64,000 nt of DNA from DATATV01 sp035551355 (GCA_035551355.1 DASZNF010000053.1:17921-81920); one strand, 5' to 3'; counted from the stretch's first letter, positions 8,642-19,209 are shown. Translations and numbers: made by a program. Notes: generated by a model not told the origin, from the letters alone.

Positions 8642-8742
8642 CTGGTTTCTCCCGGATGGCTGCCAGTCCTCGCGCTGCCCGTCACGATAGACATCCGGCG
8701 CCTTGAACACCGCGTTTCACACCGAATGTCAAGGAATGGCAA

Positions 8743-9062
8743 TCAATTGGCGTCCCGGTGATCACGCTGACCGCCCACGGCTGGGCCGAACGGTGGATGC
8801 TCGTTCCCGTCGTTCGGCCCAGTCCGCAGCGCGCGCATAGCGACCACGAGCGCCGCGATCCGGCGCGTCCGTGGATCGGGATCGGGATCGAACGGGCCCC
8901 GGGTGGCCAGGAAGTCCCGCAACGTCTGGAGCACCGAGACCCGGCCGGGCGCTGGCGCACCGCGACCGTCAGCGCCTGCTCGCGTTCGGCGCCGTCCCCG
9001 AGGATCAGCGCTTCCTTGCCACCCGGGAAGGGCACGAACAGGGCAGAGACCGCCGTGTCCGC
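8743..9062 (-). pseudogene. Probable frameshifted and truncated gene remnant
   Basis: The stretch between the rhamnosidase stop and the kinase start has no intact gene, but two adjacent reading frames each carry well-biased codons. One frame gives AADTAVSALFVPFPGGKEAL and a little more (down to about 8950). A shift of one base near 8935-8950, in a GGCCGGG run, continues as LQTLRDFLATRGPFDPDP and ends with a TGA at 8743. Read together they look like the C-terminal part of a soluble actinomycete protein that I do not recognise. The 5' part is absent, apparently replaced by the rhamnosidase region. The alternative is that this is coincidental GC bias. Confidence 0.4.
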
Positions 9063-9105
9063 CGCCCGGCATCGAACCCTTTGCGTCGTAACGGTTCTGG
9101 ACCGG

Positions 9106-11574
9106 TCAGCGGGTGTGCGCGTTGATCACGTGCACGCCCGGGCCGAGCTGGGCCCGGGTGCCCGGCGCGGTCATCCCCTGCGGCAGTCGCAACGTGGCCG
9201 TGGTGCCCCGCGGCACGTCCACCGTGATGCGCAGGCTGCCGCCCGGATCCTGGCTCCAGCTCACCGAGATGGCGCCGTGCGGGGTGGGCACGGTGCCCTG
9301 CGCCCACCGCACGTTGCCCGGATTCGGTTGCAGGTTCCAGGTGGCGAAGCCGACGCCGGTGGGCTGTACGCCGAGCAGATCGTTGGTCAGCGCGGGAACC
9401 ACGCCGGTGGACCAGCCGTGCGCGGTGCTGGTGTAGGCGCCCTCGTACAGCGAGCCGCCCGCGCCGATGCCCTCCCAGTCGGTCTTTCCCGGGTCGTGGG
9501 CGGCCATCCAGCCGTAGAGCCGGTCGATCTCGTTCAGCGCGGAATCCGCCTGCCCGGCCTGGAAACGCGCCTCCAGCTCCGGGTAGGAGGTGAACGCGTA
9601 CACCCGCTGGGTGCCGTCGGAGACCAGGGTGTCGTTGTCCATGAACGAGTTGCCGTAGGGCTGTTCGGTGTGCGCGGCCAGGTAGTTCAGCGCCTGCGTG
9701 GCCCGCTGACCGGTGGCCACCCCGGCCACGACGGCGATGCTGTTGCCGTCCTGGGCGTGCCGCACCGGACCGGTCGCCGAGTCGAGATAGGCGCCGACAC
9801 TGGGGTCCCACAGGTGCGCGTTGATGGCGTCGCTGACCGTCTGCGCCCGCTGCTGCCAGCGCGTGGCGTCGGCGGAGTTGCCCAACGCGAACGCCAGCTG
9901 GGCCGCGTCCGTCAACGCTTCCACGTACAGCGCGTTGTAGTAGGTGACCTCGCCGGTGCGCGGCAGGAAGGCGTAGTCGCCGTAGCCGCCGGTGCCGTTG
10001 AGTCCCTTGGACAGCAACCCGTTGGCGTCGGTGACCGACGGGTACCAGTCGTCGAGCAGCTTCACCAGGTTCGGGTAGTACTGCTTGCCGAAACCGAGAT
10101 CTCCGTTGTATTCCAGGTAATCCCAGCTCGCGGTGACCCAGTACAGCGGGTACTCGAACAGCGGGAGGGTGTAGTCGTTGATCGAGGCGGGCGGGATGTA
10201 GCCGTCGGCCCGCTGGTGGTCGGCCAGATCGACCAGCACGTTCTTGGCCGCCGCGCCCACGTCGTGGGTGAGGTAGTCGGTGCGGCCGGACACCGCGATG
10301 TCCCCGACATACGGGTCGCGGTCGCGCTTGGCCCCGTCCTGCAGCACTACTTTGCCGTCCAGGCCGGGGGTGTCGGCGTTGCGCGGATCGACGTCGGTGG
10401 CGCGGAAGGTGTCGGTGACCAGTTCGTTGGTGTAGCTGGCGTCGTACCAGTACTGGTTGAGCTGGTCGTCGCTGGACAGGAAGGTGCCCCGGTAGGTGTT
10501 CGGGGTGCCCAGGAAAGCGGTGAAGTCCAGGCTCACCTTGCGCAGCGACACCGTGCCGTACGGCTCGGCGTTGGGTGCGTCACCGGCCAGCGCGTCCAGG
10601 CTGATCTTGAGGTAGCGGAAGCCGTGCAGGCCATCGGCGCACACCTGGGTGCCGAACTGGCAGCTCTTGGTGTCGGTCCAGGTGGCCCCACCGGCGGGCA
10701 CCGCGTACTGGTCGGTACCCGGGCCGCCGGAGAAGTCCGAGCGCATGAAGTCCGAGCGGTCGGTGAGGTACTGGGTGGACTCGGAGAACGCCACCCGCAC
10801 GCCCGGGTGGTCACCGGTCGATCCGGCGAAGTCCAGCACCGGGTAGCCGACCACGTCCTGGCCGAAGTCCAGGGTGATGCCAGGCGGGTCGTCGGCGGGC
10901 ACCAGGCCCGGGTAGACCTCGTTGATCCGGGTGTAGTCACCCTTGTCGCTGGCCTGGTCCCTGGTCACGGTGATGCGCACCTGCGTGGTGCTCACCGTGC
11001 CGCTGAACGGAACCTGGACTTCCACCGCGGTGTTGCCGGTGAGCGCACCGGACTGCTGCCAGGCGCTGCCGGTCCAGGTGTCCACCGTGAAGTCCTGCGG
11101 CACACCGTCCGAATTGGACAGTACGGTGATGCCCGGCAGGCTGACCGCGGTGGGCGAGGTGATGGTCAGCACCGCCGGGTAGGTGTCCGGGTTGGCGTCG
11201 TTCCAGAACGTGTCGGTGTTGCCGTCGATGGCGTTGCCCGGCACGTAGGTGCGCGGCTGGCCGTTGTTGCCGCTGTTGGGATCGTGGTAGGAGGACGCGG
11301 TGGCCGTGCTGCCGCTGGGCCAGCTCGGCCTGGCCGGGGGCACCGGGCGGCTCAGCGTGGTCACGCCGCCGTGCAGCACGCCCTGCGGGTTGGTCACCGA
11401 GCCGCTGGTGGTCAGCACCCGCACCGGGGAGACCACGCGGCTGTTCGGTGCGATCACGTATTTCTGCCAGCCTGGCGCCGCGAGATGGCCGGCGGCCGAC
11501 ACCGGAGAGGCGGCCACACCGAGGGCCGCGACGATGGCCGCGACAACGGCGACCGACTTGCGCACTGGTCTCAC
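9106..11574 (-). CDS. Secreted alpha-L-rhamnosidase-like glycoside hydrolase (GH78 type)
   Basis: An 822-residue secreted enzyme. Residues 1-28 are a Sec signal peptide ending near ASPVSAAG. The N-terminal half is beta-rich and contains a discoidin-like carbohydrate-binding region (WNDANPDTYPAVLTITSPTA, LPGITVLSNSDGVPQDF). The second half is a six-hairpin catalytic domain with DVDPRNADTPGLDGK, DWEGIGAGGSLYEGAY and a C-terminal beta-sandwich, as in GH78. It should release terminal rhamnose from plant or bacterial polysaccharides outside the cell. The start is a GTG without a good ribosome-binding site. TTGACG (11612-11607) and CATTGT (11589-11584) form a possible promoter with a DasR-like site in its spacer. 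Confidence 0.82.
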   Translation of the reverse strand: MRPVRKSVAVVAAIVAALGVAASPVSAAGHLAAPGWQKYVIAPNSRVVSPVRVLTTSGSVTNPQGVLHGGVTTLSRPVPPARPSWPSGSTATASSYHDPNSGNNGQPRTYVPGNAIDGNTDTFWNDANPDTYPAVLTITSPTAVSLPGITVLSNSDGVPQDFTVDTWTGSAWQQSGALTGNTAVEVQVPFSGTVSTTQVRITVTRDQASDKGDYTRINEVYPGLVPADDPPGITLDFGQDVVGYPVLDFAGSTGDHPGVRVAFSESTQYLTDRSDFMRSDFSGGPGTDQYAVPAGGATWTDTKSCQFGTQVCADGLHGFRYLKISLDALAGDAPNAEPYGTVSLRKVSLDFTAFLGTPNTYRGTFLSSDDQLNQYWYDASYTNELVTDTFRATDVDPRNADTPGLDGKVVLQDGAKRDRDPYVGDIAVSGRTDYLTHDVGAAAKNVLVDLADHQRADGYIPPASINDYTLPLFEYPLYWVTASWDYLEYNGDLGFGKQYYPNLVKLLDDWYPSVTDANGLLSKGLNGTGGYGDYAFLPRTGEVTYYNALYVEALTDAAQLAFALGNSADATRWQQRAQTVSDAINAHLWDPSVGAYLDSATGPVRHAQDGNSIAVVAGVATGQRATQALNYLAAHTEQPYGNSFMDNDTLVSDGTQRVYAFTSYPELEARFQAGQADSALNEIDRLYGWMAAHDPGKTDWEGIGAGGSLYEGAYTSTAHGWSTGVVPALTNDLLGVQPTGVGFATWNLQPNPGNVRWAQGTVPTPHGAISVSWSQDPGGSLRITVDVPRGTTATLRLPQGMTAPGTRAQLGPGVHVINAHTR

Positions 11575-11587
11575 AAGTTAGCGACAA

Positions 11588-11599
11588 TGGTCTGCACCA
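11588..11599. promoter_or_regulatory. DasR-like near-palindrome upstream of the GH78 gene
   Basis: TGGTCTGCACCA matches 10 of 12 positions of the DasR core TGGTCTAGACCA and has perfect TGGT/ACCA arms. It lies 14 bp upstream of the GTG and between the -35 and -10 candidates, a placement suited to repression. Confidence 0.4.
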
Positions 11600-11646
11600 A
11601 CGACACCGTCAACGGTTTCGGCCGATCTGGGCCGGATGTGGCCGCG

Positions 11647-12294
11647 TCAGTCGAGACCGCTGTCGCGCAGCGTGATGTTCAGCCGTCCGGCGGACAGTCC
11701 GATGTCCGGGACTTCGATGTCCGGCAACAGCTTCGGCACCCCGTGGTAGGCGTCCCGGCTCGGCCCGCCGAACACCAGCAGGTCCCCGGAGCGCAGTTCC
11801 ACGTCCATCCACGGCCGGTTACGGTTCTCCGTGTTGCCCAACCGGAACACGCAGGCCGCCCCCAGACTCAGCGACACGATCGGCGCCGGTGAGCGTTCCT
11901 CGGCGTCGCGATGCTGACCCATTTTCGCGTCGGCATCGTAGAAATTGATCAGCGCGACATCCGGCACATAGTCCACAGTGGACTCTGGATCGGCGTCGGC
12001 CACCGCGGCGCGGCCCAGATCACCGAGCCAGTCCGGGAACGGCAGCACCGGTGAGCCGTCCTGGTCGTCCCGGGTGCGCGAGTAACGGTAGGGAATCCAG
12101 TGCCAGCCAAGGCAGACCGTGCGCACCGACATCAGCCCGCCGGTGGGCAGCCGGGCCGCCCGCAGTCCCGGACCGGCGCCGGCCCACTCCCGGCAGGCCC
12201 GCACCAACTCGGCCTGCCGCTCGACGCTCAGCCAGTCCGGCACGTGCACCGCGCCGGGCGCGAGTTCCCGCCGCAGCCGGGGAAGCAGCTCCAT
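11647..12294 (-). CDS. alkB: AlkB-like Fe(II)/2-oxoglutarate dioxygenase
   Basis: A 215-residue protein with the full AlkB signature. NFYDADAKMGQHRDAEE contains the HxD iron ligands (His and Asp), a further His occurs in DAYHGVPK, and RLNITLR provides the 2-oxoglutarate and substrate arginines. It should repair N-alkylated bases such as 1-methyladenine and 3-methylcytosine by oxidative demethylation in the cytoplasm. It starts three bases after the stop of the MFS transporter gene on the same strand, so the two are probably cotranscribed. An efflux pump with an alkylation-repair enzyme suggests defence against a toxic compound, but that is inference. Confidence 0.9.
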   Translation of the reverse strand: MELLPRLRRELAPGAVHVPDWLSVERQAELVRACREWAGAGPGLRAARLPTGGLMSVRTVCLGWHWIPYRYSRTRDDQDGSPVLPFPDWLGDLGRAAVADADPESTVDYVPDVALINFYDADAKMGQHRDAEERSPAPIVSLSLGAACVFRLGNTENRNRPWMDVELRSGDLLVFGGPSRDAYHGVPKLLPDIEVPDIGLSAGRLNITLRDSGLD

Positions 12295-12297
12295 CTA

Positions 12298-13800
12298 CTA
12301 ATCCCCTGCCACCGGTGCGCTGCTGGTCCCCTGTTCCTCCGGATACACCGCCGGACCGGCCACCGCGCCGCAGTGCGAGCAGGTCTCCAGTTCCAGCCGG
12401 GGCACCACGCGCGGCGCCGGGGTGGGCGCCGGAATGGCCAGGAAGGCCAGCAGCGCGCCCAGGGTCAGCAGGCAGGCCGCGATGATCATGGACAGGTGGA
12501 AGCCGTGGTCGAACGCGGTGGCGTCGGTGTAGTCGCCGCCGGAGATGCCGGCCACCACCGGGATCACCGCGACCGCGAGCAGCCCGGCCGCGCGGGCCAC
12601 CGCGTTGTTGATGCCGGAGGCAAGCCCGGCGTGCCGGTCGTCGACCGAGTCCAGCACGGTCGCGGTCAATGGCGCCACGGTCAGCGACAGGCCGAGGCCG
12701 AACACCACCACCGCGGGCAGCACGTCGGTCAGGTAGTGCGCGTGGGCGCCGATGCGCAGGGTCAGCAGCAGTCCGCAGGCGGCCACCAGCGGCCCGGCGG
12801 TCATCGGGATCCGGGGGCCGATCTTCTGGGCCAGCCGCCCGGTGCGCGAGGACAGCGCCAGCATGATCAGCGTGACCGGCAGCAGCGCGGTGCCGGCCAG
12901 CAGCACCGGGAACGAGGCGACCACCTGCAACTGCAGCACCAGCAACAGGAACACCACACCCAGCGCCGCGTACACCAGCAACGTCACCAGGTTGGCCGCA
13001 CTGAACCGGCGGCTGGCGAAGATGTCCAGCGGCACCAGCGGATGGCTGGATTTCCGTTCCACCACAACGAAACTCACCAGCGCCGCCACCCCGACCATCC
13101 CGGCCACCCAGGTGGTCGCGCCGCCACTGCCGGCCGAGGTGAGCGCGGCCGTGGTCGCGCCGAGACCCAGGACGACCAGCACCGTGCCCCATAGGTCGGT
13201 GTGCGGCGAGGCGCTGGGGTCGCGGGATTCGGGCACGTGTTTCAACGCCACCACCACGACCAGCACGGCCAGCGGCAGGTTGATCAGGAACACCGCGCGC
13301 CAGGTCCACTGCACCAGCCAGCCGCCGAGGAACGGCCCGATCGCCCCGGCGATCCCGCCCAGCCCGGACCACGCGCCCACCGCGGCCGAGCGGTCGGCGC
13401 CGCCGAAGGAGGCGGAGATGATGGCCAGGCTGCCCGGGGTGAGCAGCGCGCCGCCGATGCCCTGCACCGCGCGGGCGGCCACCAGCACGGTGATGTTGGG
13501 CGCCAGCCCGCACAGCAGTGAGGCCAGCGCGAACCACACCACCCCGATGAGGAACACCCGGCGCCGGCCGAACCGGTCGCCCAGCGAGCCGCCGAGCAGG
13601 ATCAGCGAGGCCAGGGTGAGGGTGTAGGCATTGACCGTCCACTGTAGACCAGCGAAGGCGGTGTGCAGGTCGGCGCCGATGTGCCGCAGCGCGATGTTGA
13701 CCACGGTGGAGTCGAGCATCGCCACGCCCGAGCCCAGCACCGTGGCCAGCAGCACCCAACGGCCGGTCGGCGTCCCCATGCGCAACGTCGGCTCGCTCAT
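12298..13800 (-). CDS. MFS drug:H+ antiporter, DHA2 (14-TM) type
   Basis: A 500-residue membrane protein. Motif C-like LGSGVAMLDSTVVNIAL in helix 1 is typical of DHA2 pumps, with motif A (GSLGDRFGRRRVF) between helices 2 and 3 and RAVQGIGGALLTPGSLAII in helix 4. About 14 hydrophobic segments are present. The hydrophilic C-terminus includes CSHCG, an unusual Cys pair that may bind metal or be fortuitous. The ATG at 13800 is chosen because GGGA lies about 8 bases upstream; the open frame extends further but with non-coding composition. It precedes alkB by 3 bp. Substrate unknown. Confidence 0.88.
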   Translation of the reverse strand: MSEPTLRMGTPTGRWVLLATVLGSGVAMLDSTVVNIALRHIGADLHTAFAGLQWTVNAYTLTLASLILLGGSLGDRFGRRRVFLIGVVWFALASLLCGLAPNITVLVAARAVQGIGGALLTPGSLAIISASFGGADRSAAVGAWSGLGGIAGAIGPFLGGWLVQWTWRAVFLINLPLAVLVVVVALKHVPESRDPSASPHTDLWGTVLVVLGLGATTAALTSAGSGGATTWVAGMVGVAALVSFVVVERKSSHPLVPLDIFASRRFSAANLVTLLVYAALGVVFLLLVLQLQVVASFPVLLAGTALLPVTLIMLALSSRTGRLAQKIGPRIPMTAGPLVAACGLLLTLRIGAHAHYLTDVLPAVVVFGLGLSLTVAPLTATVLDSVDDRHAGLASGINNAVARAAGLLAVAVIPVVAGISGGDYTDATAFDHGFHLSMIIAACLLTLGALLAFLAIPAPTPAPRVVPRLELETCSHCGAVAGPAVYPEEQGTSSAPVAGD

Positions 13801-13961
13801 CACGTCCCGTCTGCCGGAGCCCGTCGGCGCCTGTGTCGTGGAATGCGGTGGGCCGGCGACCGCCGCTGGCCGCCGACCCCGACAGCCTGCCACACCGGGC
13901 CGGTGACGTCTCGGTATGCGACATTTCCGGCCCCGCGTCGCCCCGTCGGGTGGTCTGGCCC

Positions 13962-13993
13962 CCGGTATCTCACTCACCTGGGTGAGATACCGG
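13962..13993. promoter_or_regulatory. 32-bp perfect inverted repeat between MFS exporter and small-protein gene
   Basis: CCGGTATCTCAC (13962-13973) and GTGAGATACCGG (13982-13993) are exact reverse complements with an 8-bp spacer. The element lies 162 bp upstream of the exporter start and 70 bp upstream of the 14064 gene. It could be an operator for a regulator encoded elsewhere or a stable hairpin; no regulator gene is adjacent. The rest of the 13801-14063 spacer shows nothing else clear. Confidence 0.5.
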
Positions 13994-14063
13994 CGAACAC
14001 GTGTGACCTGCGCCGATCCGGGTAACACCGACTGCGTCACTGCCCGTCAACGGAAGGAACGTC

Positions 14064-14270
14064 ATGGGCTTGGACGACCTGAAGGACAAGGCCAAGCAGA
14101 TGCTGGGCCAGCACCCGGACCAGGCCGACAAGGCGGTCGACAAGGGCAAGGAGTTCCTGGACGAGAAGACCGGCAACAAGTACTCCGACCAGCTTGACTC
14201 GGGCGCGGACAAGGCCAAGCAGATGTACCAGCGGGACGACCAGCAGCAGCCCCCGCAGCCGCCGCAGTAA
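14064..14270 (+). CDS. Small MT0933-like (Rv0909-type) antitoxin-family protein
   Basis: A 68-residue, highly charged, Lys/Asp/Gln-rich helical protein: MGLDDLKDKAKQMLGQHPDQ, then a KGKEFLDEKTG segment and a Gln/Pro-rich tail. This pattern fits the MT0933 antitoxin family of actinobacteria, although many members have no known toxin and CsbD-like stress proteins look similar. No toxin-like ORF lies beside it. GGAAGGAACGTC directly upstream of the ATG is a good ribosome-binding site. A strong hairpin follows its stop. Confidence 0.72.
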   Translation: MGLDDLKDKAKQMLGQHPDQADKAVDKGKEFLDEKTGNKYSDQLDSGADKAKQMYQRDDQQQPPQPPQ

Positions 14271-14298
14271 GCCGCCGTACCGGGTCGCCGGGAGCACT

Positions 14299-14330
14299 GC
14301 GGGACGTCGATCTTCGGATCGGCGTCCCGC
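14299..14330 (+). terminator. Strong hairpin terminator with UUCG loop
   Basis: GCGGGACG (14299-14306) pairs with CGTCCCGC (14323-14330), followed inward by a T-G wobble and CGATC/GATCG closing a TTCG tetraloop. It lies 29 bp after the small antitoxin-like gene and before recQ. Confidence 0.75.
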
Positions 14331-14395
14331 CGCTGCTTGTGCCGGTTCCCACAGGGCCCCCGAAAGGCGCGGCAAGATCGCCGTAGAATTCAGCG

Positions 14396-16252
<1,857 letters not shown>

Positions 16253-16355
16253 GCGGCGGGCAACCGCGGGCGTAAGCACTGGGCAAGAAGGGCGTCACAG
16301 TTCGGTAAGCGGCGTAACGGTGTCGACCGCCCGGAGTAGGCATTAGCGTTCTGGT

Positions 16356-17555
16356 GTGGACGTAGAACAGCCCGCCGGACCGGCCACTGTGGACGGTAGG
16401 CGGCACCCGATCCGGTCGCGCCTGCCGCGCTCCCCGCGTCCGCCGGAGGAGAAGGACTTCACGGCCGAGGCGCACGACCGGACGGTGACTTCCCGGATCG
16501 GGCTGTGGCTGGGCATCGCGTTCACCGTCTGCTTCGTCACCGGGCTGCTCAGCCATTTCATCCAGCACCCGACGTCCTGGTTCTTCTGGCCCAGCCGCCC
16601 GGTGAGCCTCTACCGGTTCACCCAGGGCCTGCACGTGATCTCCGGGATCGCGGCGATTCCGCTGCTGCTGGCCAAGCTGTGGTCGGTCTTCCCGAAACTG
16701 TTCGGCAAGCCGCTGGTGCGCTCACTGCCACACGCCATCGAGCGCGGCTCCATCCTGCTGTTGTCCGCCTCGGCGTTCTTCGAGCTGATCACCGGCGTGT
16801 TCAACATCTTCCAGAACTACCCGTGGCCGTTCTACTTCCCCACCATCCACTACGCGATCGCCTGGGTGGCCGTCGGCTCGATCGCGGTGCACGTGGCGGT
16901 GAAGCTCCCGGTGATCCGGCTGGGCCTCGGCGAGGAACCCGGCTTCAAACCGGGGCGCGACAGCCTGTCCCGCCGGGGTTTCCTGCGCGCCACCTGGCTG
17001 ACCACCGGGGTCGCGGTGCTGGCCACCGCGGGCAGCTCGGTTCCGTTCCTGCGCACCGTTTCCGTGCTGGCCACGCAGAACACCGACGGCGAGCAGTCGC
17101 TGCCGGTCAACCGCAGCGCGGCGCACGCCGGCATCATCGCCAAGGCCACCGATCCGGCCTGGCGGCTGGAGATCGCCGCGCCGCACGGCCTGCACCGGTT
17201 CTCCCTGGCCGACTTGCGGGCCATGCCGCAGACCACGGCCGAACTGCCGATCGCCTGCGTCGAGGGCTGGAGCCGGTCGGCGACCTGGACCGGGGTGCCG
17301 GTGGCGGATCTGTTGCGGGCGGTGGGTTCCGGCCCGGGCACCGCGCTGCGGGTGGAGTCGCTGGAGCGCGGCTCGATCTACGGCTCCAGCACACTGCCCG
17401 GCGAGCACACCCAGGACCCGTTGACCTTGCTGGCTTTGCGGCTCAACGGCGAGGTGCTGGATCTGGACCACGGCTTCCCGTGCCGGATCATCGCGCCGAG
17501 CCGGCCGGGCGTGTTGCAGACCAAATGGGTGGTGCGGATGGAGGTGCTGAGCTGA
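16356..17555 (+). CDS. Cytochrome b domain fused to a sulfite-oxidase-type molybdopterin domain
   Basis: A 399-residue fusion. Residues about 48-190 form four membrane helices with His in positions suited to heme b (LSHFIQHP, GLHVISG, IHYAIAWV, IAVHVAVKLP). A short SRRGFLR motif and another helix follow. Residues about 245-399 form an Oxidored_molyb domain in which IACVEGWSRSATW supplies the cysteine that binds the molybdenum cofactor. The organisation resembles a fused YedZ-YedY pair: electrons would pass from the membrane heme to an external Mo enzyme that reduces an oxidised substrate such as sulfoxides. TAGCGT (16344-16349) ends 7 bases before the GTG. The next gene overlaps by 1 bp. Confidence 0.85.
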   Translation: MDVEQPAGPATVDGRRHPIRSRLPRSPRPPEEKDFTAEAHDRTVTSRIGLWLGIAFTVCFVTGLLSHFIQHPTSWFFWPSRPVSLYRFTQGLHVISGIAAIPLLLAKLWSVFPKLFGKPLVRSLPHAIERGSILLLSASAFFELITGVFNIFQNYPWPFYFPTIHYAIAWVAVGSIAVHVAVKLPVIRLGLGEEPGFKPGRDSLSRRGFLRATWLTTGVAVLATAGSSVPFLRTVSVLATQNTDGEQSLPVNRSAAHAGIIAKATDPAWRLEIAAPHGLHRFSLADLRAMPQTTAELPIACVEGWSRSATWTGVPVADLLRAVGSGPGTALRVESLERGSIYGSSTLPGEHTQDPLTLLALRLNGEVLDLDHGFPCRIIAPSRPGVLQTKWVVRMEVLS

Positions 17556-18001
17556 TGCGCACCACGCGGATCGTGTTGGCGCTGGCCGGATTGGCCGCGC
17601 TGGGCTACGGCATCTCGCTGGTGGTGCCCTTCGCCATCGGCTCACCGGAGAGCGCTCGGTCCACAGTGGAATTCCTGGTCGGCGGACCGGTGGTGCACGA
17701 CGGCATCGTGGCGCCCGTCGTGGGCGTGGTCGGCCTGCTCATCGCCCGGAAGCTGCCTCGGCACTGGCGCACTCCGGTGCGGTTGGGCGCGGCGATCTCG
17801 GCTGTGCTCGGGCTGATCGCCGTGCCCGCGTTGTGGCGCGGGTACGCCGGTCTGCACAATCCCGGGCTGGACGACCGGAACTACCCGCTCGGCCTGCTGC
17901 TGGCGTTGCTGGTGGTCTGGCTGGTGGTGGTCGCCGCTGCCCTCGCGCGGCGACGCACCGACCAGCCACCCCCGACCGCTGTGGGTCGTCAGAACCGTTG
18001 A
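17555..18001 (+). CDS. Small membrane protein coupled to the cytochrome b/Mo enzyme
   Basis: A 148-residue protein with about four hydrophobic segments: the N-terminal MRTTRIVLALAGLAALGYGI, one after VHDGIVAPVVGVVGL, one around AAISAVLGLIAVPAL and one near LLLALLVVWLVVVAAAL. The ATG shares a base with the preceding TGA, so it is translated with the Mo enzyme. No cofactor ligand is obvious. It is probably an accessory membrane subunit or folding partner, which is inference from context only. Confidence 0.75.
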   Translation: MRTTRIVLALAGLAALGYGISLVVPFAIGSPESARSTVEFLVGGPVVHDGIVAPVVGVVGLLIARKLPRHWRTPVRLGAAISAVLGLIAVPALWRGYAGLHNPGLDDRNYPLGLLLALLVVWLVVVAAALARRRTDQPPPTAVGRQNR

Positions 18002-18002
18002 A

Positions 18003-19166
18003 TCAGAACGCCGTGAGGGTCAGCGTGCACTGGGTCGGCGCGTTGTCCTGCACGTAGGAGGCGAACCCGGCGACGTCGTCGAACGGGAAGCCGTAGGCCT
18101 TGCCGTCGACCATCTGGTCGTGGATGGCCTTGGAGTAGTAGTTGGTCGGCGCGTTCTGGTAGAAGGTGCCCGCGTCGGTGCCCGGCTGAGTGGACTGGGT
18201 CAGCAGGGTGGACCGGTTGAATCCGGCGGCCAGGATGGCCGCGACCGGGCCGGTCACGCCGTCGTTGGGCGCGGCCAGCGCACCGTTGCAGTAGAAGATG
18301 TCCAGGGTCTTGGGCTTGCTGAACGGGGCCACCCCGCCGGAGAAGGTGAACTGATCGCCCGACACCTGGCCGGTGTAGGTCGCGGTGCCGGTGTTCACCG
18401 TCAGCGTGGACGAGGCGTACTGACTCCACACCTGGTCGACGTAGGAGTCGTAGTAGGTGGCCGCGAACACGCCGGTGTCGATGCCGTGGCCCGGCGCGAT
18501 GATGCGCAGGTTGTTCGGCACGATCAGGCCGGAGAAGTCGGTCTGCGCGGCCACCGCCTGGAAGATCGCGTTCCGGCCGCCGTCCTTGAGCTGGCCCACC
18601 GTCTGGTTCTGCGCGCCGACCAGGTTGACCGCCAGCGGAATGGCGAACTGGTCGACCATGGTGCTGTTGCAGAACATGCCGCTGTCGTTGTGGGTGAACT
18701 CGAAGAAATCGTGCAGCACGTTGTAACTCGGGTCGCCGGACACCCAGCCCGCCGGGTACTGCAGCGCGGCGTTGCCGTTGCCGTCGGTGACCACCTTGAA
18801 CTTCAGCTTGTCGCCCATGGAGAAGTAGACCCGGCCGGACATGTTGGCCGGCAACGAGAAGTTCGTGTTGCCGGAACCGGCCAGCGGCACGGACAGGTCG
18901 GCGAAGCCGTCGGAACCGTTGAGCGACAACGACACCGGGGTCAGCGTGCCGTCCGGGGCCATGTAGGCCTGCTTGCCACTGCCCAGATCGGTGCCCACCA
19001 CGTAGAAGTTGATCTGGCCGTTGGCGTAGCTGCCGCTGTTGTTGACGATGGTCATGGGCAAGGTGCCGGTCGCCGCGAACGCGCGGTCGCTCAGCGCCGC
19101 GGAAATCAGCGGCGCGGCGACCAGCGCCGCGGAGGCCCGTCCGAGAAACGATCGACGGTTGAGCAC
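18003..19166 (-). CDS. Secreted beta-1,3-glucanase, GH64 (thaumatin-like fold)
   Basis: A 387-residue secreted enzyme with a twin-arginine signal (LNRRSFLGRASAALVAAPL), so it is probably exported folded by Tat. The mature part has the GH64 features LPMTIVNNSGSYANGQINFY near its start, an Asp/Glu-rich DFFEFTHN segment (candidate catalytic carboxylates) and CNGALAAPNDGVTGPVAA with GFNRSTLL near the end. GH64 enzymes cut long beta-1,3-glucans of fungal or algal walls to pentasaccharides. I chose the GTG at 19166: GGAGG sits 8 bases upstream, and the frame upstream of it overlaps palindromic promoter DNA. It ends one base after the opposing gene. Confidence 0.9.
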   Translation of the reverse strand: MLNRRSFLGRASAALVAAPLISAALSDRAFAATGTLPMTIVNNSGSYANGQINFYVVGTDLGSGKQAYMAPDGTLTPVSLSLNGSDGFADLSVPLAGSGNTNFSLPANMSGRVYFSMGDKLKFKVVTDGNGNAALQYPAGWVSGDPSYNVLHDFFEFTHNDSGMFCNSTMVDQFAIPLAVNLVGAQNQTVGQLKDGGRNAIFQAVAAQTDFSGLIVPNNLRIIAPGHGIDTGVFAATYYDSYVDQVWSQYASSTLTVNTGTATYTGQVSGDQFTFSGGVAPFSKPKTLDIFYCNGALAAPNDGVTGPVAAILAAGFNRSTLLTQSTQPGTDAGTFYQNAPTNYYSKAIHDQMVDGKAYGFPFDDVAGFASYVQDNAPTQCTLTLTAF

Positions 19167-19180
19167 TGCGAAACCTCCAG

Positions 19181-19209
19181 TTAAGACTGTCTTAATGGTC
19201 TGGACCTCT
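19181..19209. promoter_or_regulatory. Abutting palindrome and DasR-like site upstream of the GH64 gene
   Basis: TTAAGACTGTCTTAA (19181-19195) is a perfect odd palindrome just upstream of the glucanase ribosome-binding site. It abuts AATGGTCTGGACCTCT (19194-19209), whose core TGGTCTGGACCT matches the DasR core at 10 of 12 positions. Both could repress the glucanase; the MetE-like gene is divergent at 19331. Confidence 0.45.

Noticed and set aside
8758..11892. A 1044-codon open frame on the plus strand.
   Set aside because: It lies antisense to the rhamnosidase gene, has Gly/Arg/Val-rich composition without domains and is a normal by-product of high GC3.
14064..14270. A toxin-antitoxin pair.
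   Set aside because: The antitoxin-like protein has no small toxin ORF beside it on either strand.
16505..17554. Alternative long frame overlapping the cytochrome b/Mo gene.
   Set aside because: Only the part after 17555 is coding; the upstream part is out of frame with the clear Mo-cofactor domain.
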